Shown here piece by piece: positions 25,033-32,138 of a stretch of DNA of 34,339 nt (positions are counted from its first letter, which is position 1; each line of letters opens with the position of its first letter). Position numbers and translations under genes: made by a program. The notes below the pieces were generated by a model that searched no databases, was not told the origin of the DNA, and worked only from the letters and a program-made list of their open reading frames with translations. The stretch comes from a bacterium (GTDB taxonomy: Bacteria > Patescibacteriota > Minisyncoccia > UBA6257 > JAGOQP01): contig JAKAHY010000008.1 of the NCBI GenBank assembly GCA_021814695.1, positions 1 to 34,339 of the forward strand, given 5' to 3'.

Positions 25033-25581
25033 TTATAGATATAGTAACCTATCGGGCGGTAATTTTGAAGCGCAGGAGGAGCATAAAAAGATTTGGTCCG
25101 TTCCATGAAATGCGGCAATCTCCTTAGAATGACACGAGAGACAGTCGGCTTTAGCGGGATCAAATCCCATAATAACCAGTAACCCTTTAGCGACATCGGA
25201 ATATTCGTAACGCCGGCTAAAAACATGCCGGATATAAGCCCACAATTTTCTGTCTGTCTGGAATTCAAACAAAAATAAATTCAAAAAACCGACTATAGGA
25301 AGCATATCGGATCGACGCGGAGCGTCGAGGCCCGAAAAATCATCATCATAAAGACAATCCACAATAGCCCATCCATCCCTGGGGCCTTGGCGTTGAATAA
25401 ACCTTACTTTAATGAACGTAAGTGGCTGCAGATGTGCCGAAAGTTTTGAAGTTGGCTTGCGGACACTTTTGGCAAAGGCCACAATCTTGCCGAAATCTTC
25501 GGTAAATAAGGAAATGATGCCATCAACTTCGCCGGCATTTTTACGCTCAAGCACCAATGCTTTGGAATACAGTTCTCTCAT
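25033..25581 (-). CDS. recO: DNA repair protein RecO, short form, 182 aa
   Basis: RecO loads RecA at gaps with RecF/RecR. The N-terminal OB-fold is recognisable: YSKALVLERKNAGEVDGIIS, LFTEDFGKIVAFAKSVRKP, SKLSAHLQPL. The C-terminal domain carries a zinc site CLSCHSK ... FLCSSC. At about 182 residues it is clearly shorter than the ~240 of E. coli RecO, with a trimmed helical region. I start at the ATG at 25581 because MRELYSKALVLER matches the family start. Longer in-frame starts (to 25674) add a Lys/Ile-rich stretch without similarity. Confidence 0.82.
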   Translation of the reverse strand: MRELYSKALVLERKNAGEVDGIISLFTEDFGKIVAFAKSVRKPTSKLSAHLQPLTFIKVRFIQRQGPRDGWAIVDCLYDDDFSGLDAPRRSDMLPIVGFLNLFLFEFQTDRKLWAYIRHVFSRRYEYSDVAKGLLVIMGFDPAKADCLSCHSKEIAAFHGTDQIFLCSSCASKLPPDRLLYL

Positions 25582-25688
25582 GAGGTTCACTATACATAAT
25601 CTTAAAATAATCTTAAAGATTACCTTATTTTTTATTAAAACCCGCGTTTTTGCCATAAGGCCAAGCGCCGCCAATGGAACATTTTGAA

Positions 25689-25718
25689 TTGACTTCCAAA
25701 TGGATTAGTGCGTAGTAT
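25689..25718 (+). promoter_or_regulatory. Promoter of the AAA+ ATPase gene
   Basis: TTGACT (25689-25694), an 18-bp spacer, then TAGTAT (25713-25718). Initiation is expected near 25725, giving a ~25-nt leader that contains the GGAGG ribosome binding site. Confidence 0.6.
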
Positions 25719-25740
25719 TAAACCAGATTCTTTGACACGC

Positions 25741-25745
25741 GGAGG
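25741..25745 (+). promoter_or_regulatory. Ribosome binding site deciding the AAA+ start
   Basis: GGAGG lies 4 nt before ATG at 25750. This makes 25750 the start rather than the in-frame ATG at 25708, which would lie ahead of the predicted promoter's -10 box. Confidence 0.75.
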
Positions 25746-25749
25746 CAAT

Positions 25750-27060
25750 ATGAAGAACGACGGGGCGTTCGTGAATTTGGATCCTGATCTGTTGGGGGAA
25801 GAAGCGAGAAAGCTTCTTGATTTTCTCAAGAGCCGCGTCTTGTTTCAGAACGAAGCACTAACTCAGTTAGCGAGAGCGTATGATTTTGCCGAATCACCTT
25901 TGAGGCAACCTCATACAACTTTTCTTCAGATGATGTTTATCGGATGTTCGGGCGTGGGAAAGACCGAAACCGCCAGAGCGCTGGCAGAATTTCTCTTTGG
26001 AAGCAGGCTAGCAATGACAAAAATCGATTGCGGAAATCTTAACGAAAAATATAGCGGGAGCATGCTTGTAGGCTCTACTGCCGGATATATGGGATATGAT
26101 CACCCCACCGACCCTAGATACAGTAATCCGCCCCAATTTTCCCAAAAAGTGATCAACAAGCCTGCTCTTGACCATTTGATGAGAAATCTCAAATTCATCG
26201 ACCCGAATAAGTATTTGGAACTTGAGGATATCTCAAAACAGGCCAAAGAGATCAAGAAAGGCCTTGAAGGCACTCCAACTCCCGAAGTAGTTGTGGCCAT
26301 TGGACAACAAGTCACTATGCTTGAAGAGCGACGCAGAGGCGTAATTGAGCGCGCAGTTCTCCAGCACCCTCTCAAGCAAGTAATTTTACTGGATGAATTC
26401 GAAAAGGCCCATACGTCGATTCGCGATATGATTCTTCCAATTCTGGACGAAGGAAGAATCCAGATGGCTAATGGCGAATTTACTTCTTTTGAAAATGCTC
26501 TCGTGATTATCACAAGCAACGTCGGTTCCAGAGAGCTTGCGGAGAGCGCCAGAGGAAAGCATCCGATCGGATTCGGGGAGCATTCATCGAGTACGGAGGC
26601 CTCCGATATCGCAAGAAATGCCGCGCGGAATATATTTCCTCCTGAATTCATGAGCCGGATGGGAAACAACATATTTGTTTTTAATCCGCTTAACCGCGCA
26701 CAACGCCGGGCCATTCTGGAACAAAAGTTCCGGCAACTGCAGCGATTTTGCGACGAGAGGTTCCCGGTGACAATCTCCGTTTCGGAAGAGGTATTTGAAT
26801 TCCTTCTTAACCTCTGTGAAAGAAATCCGGAAGAGGGCGCCCGAATGCTGGAAAAGACTCTCCATCAGCACGTAACCAGCCTCATCGGGGGGCTCATCAA
26901 CTCCGGCCAGATCGATAAACAGGACAGGGTCGTACTGAGCCTTGAGGGAAGTCGGATTACAGCCATTCGCGACAACAGCAGCTCCAAATATGGGTCATTC
27001 GAATTTCAGGAAGCGCCTACTCTGCCAAACAGTGTCGCAGATGTTTTCGATTCCAACTGA
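25750..27060 (+). CDS. Single-module ClpB/ClpA-type AAA+ ATPase with an unusual insertion, 436 aa
   Basis: One AAA_2 module is followed by a ClpB D2-type small domain. Walker A is GCSGVGKT (65-72), the pore-side region reads YSGSMLVGSTAGYMGYDHPT, Walker B is VILLDEFEKAH (about 211-221), sensor 1 is N257 (ITSNVGS), the arginine finger is likely R303 (PPEFMSRM), and sensor 2 lies in GARMLEKTL. Full ClpB/ClpA/ClpC proteins are about 750-860 residues with two AAA rings and an N-domain; here only one ring is present. About 65-70 extra residues (after residue ~125), rich in Lys and Glu and probably helical, separate the pore region from Walker B. It is probably an unfoldase or remodeller with an unknown client. 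It has its own promoter and terminator. Confidence 0.8.
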   Translation: MKNDGAFVNLDPDLLGEEARKLLDFLKSRVLFQNEALTQLARAYDFAESPLRQPHTTFLQMMFIGCSGVGKTETARALAEFLFGSRLAMTKIDCGNLNEKYSGSMLVGSTAGYMGYDHPTDPRYSNPPQFSQKVINKPALDHLMRNLKFIDPNKYLELEDISKQAKEIKKGLEGTPTPEVVVAIGQQVTMLEERRRGVIERAVLQHPLKQVILLDEFEKAHTSIRDMILPILDEGRIQMANGEFTSFENALVIITSNVGSRELAESARGKHPIGFGEHSSSTEASDIARNAARNIFPPEFMSRMGNNIFVFNPLNRAQRRAILEQKFRQLQRFCDERFPVTISVSEEVFEFLLNLCERNPEEGARMLEKTLHQHVTSLIGGLINSGQIDKQDRVVLSLEGSRITAIRDNSSSKYGSFEFQEAPTLPNSVADVFDSN

Positions 27061-27074
27061 AATATATCAGCTCC

Positions 27075-27106
27075 AAGCCAACTCTTTATGTTGGCTTTTT
27101 ATTTTC
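27075..27106 (+). terminator. Terminator after the AAA+ ATPase gene
   Basis: AAGCCAAC (27075-27082) pairs with GTTGGCTT (27090-27097), followed by TTTATTTT. Confidence 0.85.
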
Positions 27107-27175
27107 TACCGGTAAAAATTAATTGACATATAATTAAATAAATGTTTTTCTACTATCAGAACAAGGGGGGTTGTA

Positions 27176-27535
27176 ATGGCTTTCTGTGAAAGCGACCTTT
27201 CGAAAGTGCTTTTTATCACAACCACCTGTGAAAGATGCGGTAATCCGTTTCCGCTCAGATATCTGGGGATTGAATTCCGATACACGCTGCGCGGGGAGTC
27301 GTCTTCCAAGCCGAACTCTCCGGAAAATAAGCTGGTTGCCGGGGAAATCATATTCTCGGTAGCGGGAAAATGCGAAACGGAAAATTGCGGATACCGGGAA
27401 GTTCAGAGGTTTAACTCCCAACAATTGCTCGAGGCCGCCAGTAAATTAGCGGAAGATGCCGAAAAAAGGGGCGTGGAAAGCTCTGATATCCTGATATCTT
27501 CCCACAGCACAAACGGAGGTCCTCAAATAATGTAA
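27176..27535 (+). CDS. Small zinc-ribbon-like protein, 119 aa, unknown
   Basis: Four cysteines are arranged as CERC (about 18-21) and CETENC (about 71-76), separated by a beta-rich stretch. This resembles a split zinc ribbon. The C-terminal 40 residues are a charged helix (QQLLEAASKLAEDAEKRGVE) and a polar tail. The start has a purine-rich AAGGGGGG ribosome binding site 6 nt before ATG. A TTGACA box lies at 27123-27128, but the nearest -10-like TACTAT is 22 bp away, so the promoter is unclear. A weak hairpin CCGGC AATA GCCGG follows (27541-27554). No family is recognised. Confidence 0.65.
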   Translation: MAFCESDLSKVLFITTTCERCGNPFPLRYLGIEFRYTLRGESSSKPNSPENKLVAGEIIFSVAGKCETENCGYREVQRFNSQQLLEAASKLAEDAEKRGVESSDILISSHSTNGGPQIM

Positions 27536-27598
27536 TCTTGCCGGCAATAGCCGGTATTATTATCAAAGAAACCGCTTATCACAGTGCTAAGCGTCGGG

Positions 27599-27626
27599 TT
27601 GACTTTTTGTAAATTAGGAGTATACT
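27599..27626 (+). promoter_or_regulatory. Promoter of the 3D-domain protein gene
   Basis: TTGACT (27599-27604), a 16-bp spacer, then TATACT (27621-27626). Expected initiation near 27633 gives a ~125-nt structured leader. Confidence 0.65.
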
Positions 27627-27638
27627 TACTAGTAGATC

Positions 27639-27734
27639 GTGCGAAAGGCGCGGTTTTTTGTTGCAAAAGATAAATTTCGCACTCTAAAAACAGAATAAAT
27701 CGGCCATTTAAGCCCTTTTTAGGCTTAAAAGCCG
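27639..27734 (+). promoter_or_regulatory. Structured 5' leader of the 3D-domain protein gene
   Basis: Two hairpins lie between the promoter and the ATG at 27758. GTGCGAAA (27639-27646) pairs with TTTCGCAC (27675-27682). CGGC plus TTTAAGCC (27701-27714) pairs with GGCTTAAA plus GCCG (27722-27734). Neither is followed by a T-tract, so this looks like a translation- or stability-control leader. It does not match a riboswitch I can name. Confidence 0.45.
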
Positions 27735-27757
27735 AGATGCATAATTAATAAATACAT

Positions 27758-28282
27758 ATGGGTAAACGCAGAAATTCAATAGTAGCGTCAATTCTTATTA
27801 TTGGTGCTTTAGTATCGGGATATTTAGCCAGAAACGTCAGTTCAAATGAGGTTATCTCCAGTTTTCAGGGCAGTGAAGCCAGGGCCCAAGAACTTAATCC
27901 CGACAGAACCATAGCTCTTGAAGCTAAATCCGGTTTTGCGGGTGATGCATTGGCAGAAAGAACGATAATCCCCCAGAATTCGGGGAATAGGTCACATCTC
28001 CAAGTCTGGGCTACCGCTTATTCAAGCGAGCCTTCACAAACCGACAGTACGCCATTTGATACGGCAAACGGAACCAGAGTTCACGACGGAATTGCCGCCG
28101 CCAACTTCCTTCCGTTCGGTACTCAATTCAAAATTCCCGCAGTCTACGGAGATAAAATCTTCACGGTAGAAGACAGGATGAATGCCAAATACAACAATCA
28201 AAGCATCATTGATATCTGGATGCCGACAAGAAAAGACGCTGTAATCTTTGGAAAGCAATCCCTCACGTTGGAATTGCTCTAA
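27758..28282 (+). CDS. Exported 3D-domain (double-psi beta-barrel) cell-wall protein, 174 aa
   Basis: An N-terminal signal anchor (about 8-26, IVASILIIGALVSGYLA) is followed by a linker and a 3D domain at about 85-170. Signature pieces are WATAYSSEPSQTDSTPFDTA, NGTRVHDGIAAANFLPFGT and FTVEDRMNAKYNNQSIIDIW. The three Asp that name the domain appear in DSTP, EDRM and IDIW. 3D domains occur in lytic transglycosylases (MltA) and Rpf/YocH-type wall hydrolases, so it probably acts on peptidoglycan or wall glycans outside the membrane. It has its own promoter, leader and terminator. Confidence 0.8.
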   Translation: MGKRRNSIVASILIIGALVSGYLARNVSSNEVISSFQGSEARAQELNPDRTIALEAKSGFAGDALAERTIIPQNSGNRSHLQVWATAYSSEPSQTDSTPFDTANGTRVHDGIAAANFLPFGTQFKIPAVYGDKIFTVEDRMNAKYNNQSIIDIWMPTRKDAVIFGKQSLTLELL

Positions 28283-28313
28283 ATCAAAACCGCCTCAAAG
28301 GCGGTTTTGATTT
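28281..28313. terminator. Bidirectional terminator between the 3D-domain gene and pnp
   Basis: A perfect 14-bp stem AAATCAAAACCGCC (28281-28294) pairs with 28300-28313 around TCAAA. The stop codon of the 3D-domain gene (28280-28282) runs into the stem. It also lies 25 bp after the pnp stop on the other strand. Confidence 0.9.
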
Positions 28314-28337
28314 TATCCGATATTTATCGTTTCAAAA

Positions 28338-30497
28338 TTAAATTTTATCGGCAATTGACGGATTTCCTCCGGACAATGCTTTAATGGAAAGTCCGATTTT
28401 TCCGTTCTCATCCACTTTAACGACTTTGGCTTTGACGGTCTGGCCTTGTTTTAGAACGTCGGTGATTTTATTTACAAATCCGTTTTTGACTTCGGAAATG
28501 TGAATCATTCCGTCCCGACCGCCTCCCAAGTCGACAATCGCTCCGAAATCCAAAAGTTTTATAACCGGACCTTCAATAATATCCCCGATTTCAAATTCTC
28601 TGGTCATTCCCTTAATCTGATCCACGGCTTCCTGAGCACTCTGCGGATTAGTTGCCGCAACAAATACTCGGCCGTCATCATCTATATCAATGGAAACAAG
28701 TTTATATTTTTCGATAAGACCATTAATCATTTTACCCCCGGGTCCGATTACCATACCTATCTGGTAGGGCTGAACTTGGACGGTCATAATAATTGGCGCG
28801 TAAGGAGAAAGTGCTTTTCTGGGTTCTGGCAAAACAGAAGTGATGACGTCCAAAATTTGAAACCGAGCTTTTTCGGCCTGGTCAATTGCCTTAACGAATA
28901 TTTCTTCGGTTATGCCTTCTATTTTTACGTCCATCTGCAGCGCCGTTACTCCAGTTTTGGTACCGGCCACCTTCAAGTCCATATCTCCATAGTGATCCTC
29001 GGGTCCTTGGATATCGGTTAGTATTTTATATTCTTCTTCTTTCCTGTCGGAATCATAACCCTGATGAGTCATAAGGCCCATAGCAATTCCGGCAACCGGT
29101 TGTTTTATCGGCACTCCTGCATCCATCAACGAAAGGCATCCGGCACAGGTTGTCGCCATTGAAGAAGAACCATTTGAGGCCAACACTTCGGAAACGACAC
29201 GGATAGTGTAGGGAAATTCTTCTTGGGAAGGAATCATGGATTCCAAAGCTTTTTTAGCCAACGCTCCGTGGCCGATTTCTCTCCGGCCGGGCATTCCCAT
29301 TCTTCCGGTTTCTCCGGTTGAATAAGGCGGAAAATTATAATGGAGCATAAAGCGACGCTTCATTGAAGTTTCCATGGTTTCAACCATTTGTTCGGATCCG
29401 GGCGCGGCTAATGTTGTGACCGCCAACGCCTGAGTTTGGCCCCTGACAAAGAGAGCCGACCCGTGAAGACGTTTGAAAAGACCGGCTTCGGCATAAAGTG
29501 AGCGCACCTCATCCAATTTTCTGCCGTCAGGCCTTTTTTCTGTTGCTAAAATATTTTTATGGACCACCTCATTAATCAGTTTTTCCCAAATAGCATCGAC
29601 GCCCGAGAGGTCTTCAATTTTAAGTTCGCGCAGATGGTCAAAAAGCTCCGCCTCAAGTTTTGTAAGAGCGCTTTCCCGCTCTTCTTTATGCGGCGTATAC
29701 AAATCTTCCTGCAAACGAGGGATAACAAAATTTCTGACGGTTTCTTCCATTGCCGGATCATCGGTTTTTAAAACAACTTCTGTTTTGGGACGGCCAATTT
29801 CTTTAACTATAGAATTTTGAAAAGATATAAGATTTTTTATCTGTTCAAAGCTTTGTGAATACGCTTTTTGGAGATTTTCCTTGGAAGCATTCTTTCCTCC
29901 AAGTTCAATCATATTGATCTTGTTCTGAGTTCCCGAAAAGAAAGATTCAAACCCCCCTTCTTCGGAAACGCATTCTGCAACCTGGGCATTGGTCGGATTG
30001 AAGATGAATCCCTTTGAAGGACTGAAAGCAATGCGAATTCCGGCTACCGGGCCTTTCCAGGGAATATCGGAAATGGAAAGCGCCAGAGATGCGGTTATGT
30101 GAGCTAAAAAGTCCGGGTCGATTTCCTCGTCATAAGACAAAATAGTGACCACCACTTGGACATCGCGCCTTAATCGTTCATCAAAAAGCGGCCTAATGGA
30201 ACGGTCAATGAGTCTTCCGGAAAGAACGGCAAAATCGGAAGGCCTGCCTTCGCGACGGATAAACCGGCTGCCGATAATTTTACCGGCGGCATAAAACCTC
30301 TCTTCATAATCGACTGTCAGCGGAAAAAAATCCGTAGATCTGTCGTTTCGGCCCATCACCGCGGTCACCAAAACGGAAGTATCGCCGTACTGGCCGATAA
30401 CCGAAGCATTAGCCTGATTAGCTACGTCCGATACGATAAATTTAAGTTCCCGACCATGGAGCGAAAGGGAGTACTCCTTTTTATTTTGTAGTTGCAT
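28338..30497 (-). CDS. pnp: Polyribonucleotide nucleotidyltransferase (PNPase), 719 aa
   Basis: PNPase degrades RNA 3' to 5' by phosphorolysis as a trimer. Two RNase PH-like halves are seen: FFPLTVDYEERFYAAGKIIG and FIRREGRPSDFAVLSGRLID in the first; PDGRKLDEVRSLYAEAGLF, VTTLAAPGSEQM and TGRMGMPGRREIGHGALAKK in the second. A KH domain follows (VIGPGGKMINGL), then an S1 domain (GDIIEGPVIKLLDFGAIVDL). Length is normal. The ATG at 30497 fits the family start; an in-frame ATG at 30515 adds MEPSKH. A small hairpin GTGC CAAA GCAC sits in the 99-bp upstream gap (30543-30554), where E. coli-type autoregulation would act (inference). Confidence 0.95.
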   Translation of the reverse strand: MQLQNKKEYSLSLHGRELKFIVSDVANQANASVIGQYGDTSVLVTAVMGRNDRSTDFFPLTVDYEERFYAAGKIIGSRFIRREGRPSDFAVLSGRLIDRSIRPLFDERLRRDVQVVVTILSYDEEIDPDFLAHITASLALSISDIPWKGPVAGIRIAFSPSKGFIFNPTNAQVAECVSEEGGFESFFSGTQNKINMIELGGKNASKENLQKAYSQSFEQIKNLISFQNSIVKEIGRPKTEVVLKTDDPAMEETVRNFVIPRLQEDLYTPHKEERESALTKLEAELFDHLRELKIEDLSGVDAIWEKLINEVVHKNILATEKRPDGRKLDEVRSLYAEAGLFKRLHGSALFVRGQTQALAVTTLAAPGSEQMVETMETSMKRRFMLHYNFPPYSTGETGRMGMPGRREIGHGALAKKALESMIPSQEEFPYTIRVVSEVLASNGSSSMATTCAGCLSLMDAGVPIKQPVAGIAMGLMTHQGYDSDRKEEEYKILTDIQGPEDHYGDMDLKVAGTKTGVTALQMDVKIEGITEEIFVKAIDQAEKARFQILDVITSVLPEPRKALSPYAPIIMTVQVQPYQIGMVIGPGGKMINGLIEKYKLVSIDIDDDGRVFVAATNPQSAQEAVDQIKGMTREFEIGDIIEGPVIKLLDFGAIVDLGGGRDGMIHISEVKNGFVNKITDVLKQGQTVKAKVVKVDENGKIGLSIKALSGGNPSIADKI

Positions 30498-30614
30498 ATG
30501 TTTACTGGGCTCCATGACCAGTTCAAACCTCGGAATTGGATCTGTGCTTTGGCACCCGATGCAGTTCTGAGCTTTGACGCCTGTGTCCGAAACCCTGATT
30601 ACTTTTAATTTTTG

Positions 30615-31190
30615 TTAATTATTTTTTCGACTGTATTTCGTTTTTAATAATACTTTCGGATTCTGATCCAAGTCAATATACTCGTCAACCACCTCTTTTA
30701 GCCGGCCCGACGTGCTTCGTCCGAATGATGCCACCTCAACCTGTTTACCCTTGCCCCATTTTAAATATTCGACCAAAGGAACAAAGTCTCCGTCTCCGGT
30801 AACAAGAATAACAACATCCAATGCATCGGCCGCCCGAATCGCATCTACCGCCATTCCCACGTCCCAATCGGCTTTTTTGGCACCTCCGGCAAATATTTGG
30901 AGATCTTTAACGCGCAGTTCTATTCCGCTTTTTTCCAGAGCTTCAAAAAAATTAGCCTCCGGAGATTTGTTTGTAGGATCGGAAAATCTCGATTTTTCGG
31001 AACGAGGCCCTTCGCCCGCGGAGAGATCACTTTTAACCACGTAGCCGATAGCGCGTATCAATATGCGTGAACCGACAATGCTTTTGAGCATTTCCGAAAA
31101 ATTAACCCGCGCACCGTATAAGTGCTTGGCCGAATGGTAAAGATTTTGAACATCCACAAAAACACCAACTCTCTGGTCTTTATATCTCAT
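30615..31190 (-). CDS. NYN-domain (LabA/DUF88-like) putative ribonuclease, 191 aa
   Basis: A PIN-like NYN fold with the acidic metal site: FVDVQNLYH (D13, N16), ADWDVGMAVDAI (D108, D110, D116) and VTGDGDFVPLV (D133, D135). Residues 55-80 form a charged loop. NYN/LabA proteins are predicted or proven endoribonucleases. It lies between rpsO (upstream) and pnp (downstream) on the same strand, which ties it to RNA turnover: a likely endonuclease made together with the 3'-5' exonuclease. Confidence 0.85.
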   Translation of the reverse strand: MRYKDQRVGVFVDVQNLYHSAKHLYGARVNFSEMLKSIVGSRILIRAIGYVVKSDLSAGEGPRSEKSRFSDPTNKSPEANFFEALEKSGIELRVKDLQIFAGGAKKADWDVGMAVDAIRAADALDVVILVTGDGDFVPLVEYLKWGKGKQVEVASFGRSTSGRLKEVVDEYIDLDQNPKVLLKTKYSRKNN

Positions 31191-31229
31191 TGGAAGTTAG
31201 AATTTAATATTTAAGATAACCGGCGAAGT

Positions 31230-31496
31230 TTATTTTTTGAGACCCAATTTTTTCACCAGTTTTAAATAGGCCTTTTCGTCTTCTTTGGCTAAAAATTCCA
31301 AAAGCTTTCTGCGGCGAGAAACCATTTTCAAAAGACCCCTTCTGGACGAATGGTCCTTGGGATTTTTCTTCAAATGTGATGTCAATTCGTCGATTCCGCG
31401 GGACAAAAGACCGATTTGAACTTGGGCCGAACCGGTGTCTGTCTCATGCGCCTGAACATCCTTTATGATTTTTGATTTAACTCGAGGTGTTAACAT
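31230..31496 (-). CDS. rpsO: 30S ribosomal protein S15, 88 aa
   Basis: Full-length S15 with the family core DTGSAQVQIGLLSRGIDELT and the HSSRRGLLKMVSRRRKLLEF helix that binds 16S rRNA. Length equals the usual 88-89 residues. It heads the minus-strand order rpsO, NYN gene, pnp, a variant of the classic rpsO-pnp operon. Confidence 0.97.
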   Translation of the reverse strand: MLTPRVKSKIIKDVQAHETDTGSAQVQIGLLSRGIDELTSHLKKNPKDHSSRRGLLKMVSRRRKLLEFLAKEDEKAYLKLVKKLGLKK

Positions 31497-31540
31497 TTCT
31501 TATAAAATACCTTTTTTATTCCAAAAAGTCAATAAAAAGA

Positions 31541-31562
31541 GCCGCTGGATAAACCATGCGGC
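31541..31562 (-). terminator. Terminator after the 110-aa gene
   Basis: GCCGCTGG (31541-31548) pairs with CCA-GCGGC (31554-31562, one bulged T). On the minus strand it is followed by TCTTTTTATTG. Confidence 0.75.
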
Positions 31563-31590
31563 ATAATACTGAAAGCTGGGCGTCTCATTT

Positions 31591-31923
31591 TCAGAACAAC
31601 CGGTCTTTGTCGAACATTTCGGCAAAAATTGCCTTCTCAACCTCCATTTGAAAAATAACCGGATTGAAATTTCCATCGGAATCGGTGGCTTCCTGCTTAG
31701 CCGCTCTGATTCTGCAGGCAAAAGGCGTCTGACGAGTGAGCTCAATCGCTCTTTCCTGAGTGATGCCCTTTTCAACAACCTCTTGATAAGCCGCCATCTC
31801 CGGCGTATACGCTTGGATAAATTCTTCCTCACTTGGATATGAAGTCCAAGTAATGATGCCGTGGTAACCGCCCGCTTTCTTTGTATAGCGGAAAACAACG
31901 ATGTAGCGGTTAGCGTCTTCCAT
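31591..31923 (-). CDS. Small cytoplasmic protein of unknown function, 110 aa
   Basis: An acidic protein with no signal or membrane segment. Pieces are RYIVVFRYTKKAGGYHGIIT, SYPSEEEFIQAYTPEMAAYQ and GITQERAIELTRQTP. The N-terminal strand-rich and C-terminal helix-rich pattern suggests a small alpha/beta fold. I do not recognise a family. Support for being real is strong: GGAGA (31930-31934) sits 6 nt before ATG, a promoter lies upstream (31958-31986) and a terminator follows. A longer frame over the same DNA (31500-31967) lacks these signals. Confidence 0.75.
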   Translation of the reverse strand: MEDANRYIVVFRYTKKAGGYHGIITWTSYPSEEEFIQAYTPEMAAYQEVVEKGITQERAIELTRQTPFACRIRAAKQEATDSDGNFNPVIFQMEVEKAIFAEMFDKDRLF

Positions 31924-31929
31924 CTATAC

Positions 31930-31934
31930 TCTCC
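31930..31934 (-). promoter_or_regulatory. Ribosome binding site of the 110-aa gene
   Basis: Minus-strand AAAAGGAGA lies 6 nt before ATG at 31923. It settles the frame over a longer overlapping open frame. Confidence 0.75.
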
Positions 31935-31957
31935 TTTTTGAATCTTATGCTGGAAAT

Positions 31958-31986
31958 AAAATACCATCGACCGTCACTCACGTCAA
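31958..31986 (-). promoter_or_regulatory. Promoter of the 110-aa gene
   Basis: Minus-strand TTGACG (31986-31981), 17-bp spacer, TATTTT (31963-31958). Confidence 0.55.
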
Positions 31987-32068
31987 TGTGTTCAATATAT
32001 TTAGCGCAGATTGTTTTATCTGTCGCAAAATGAAAGGAAAGGATATAGAATTGATATATGTAGATATG

Positions 32069-32131
32069 AATTGAGATAGGCGGTTTAGATACAATCTATC
32101 TCCATTTTATATCGCAAAGCACGTCTCAATT
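32069..32131. other. Inverted repeats upstream of the tyrosine recombinase gene
   Basis: AATTGAGA (32069-32076) is complementary to TCTCAATT (32124-32131). Inside, GAGATAG (32073-32079) can pair with CTATCTC around 32096-32102. The structures share bases, so they are alternatives. They end 7 bp before the recombinase start and may affect its expression. I find no convincing promoter in 31987-32138. Confidence 0.4.
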
Positions 32132-32138
32132 TATATTT

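Noticed and set aside
26100-26714. Open frame of 204 codons antisense to the AAA+ ATPase
   Set aside because: Rich in Ser, Arg and Leu without domain pattern; the sense strand carries intact Walker motifs.
31500-31967. Open frame of 155 codons overlapping the 110-aa gene in another frame
   Set aside because: It spans the predicted terminator and promoter and is very Arg/Lys/Leu-rich. The 110-aa frame has a good ribosome binding site.
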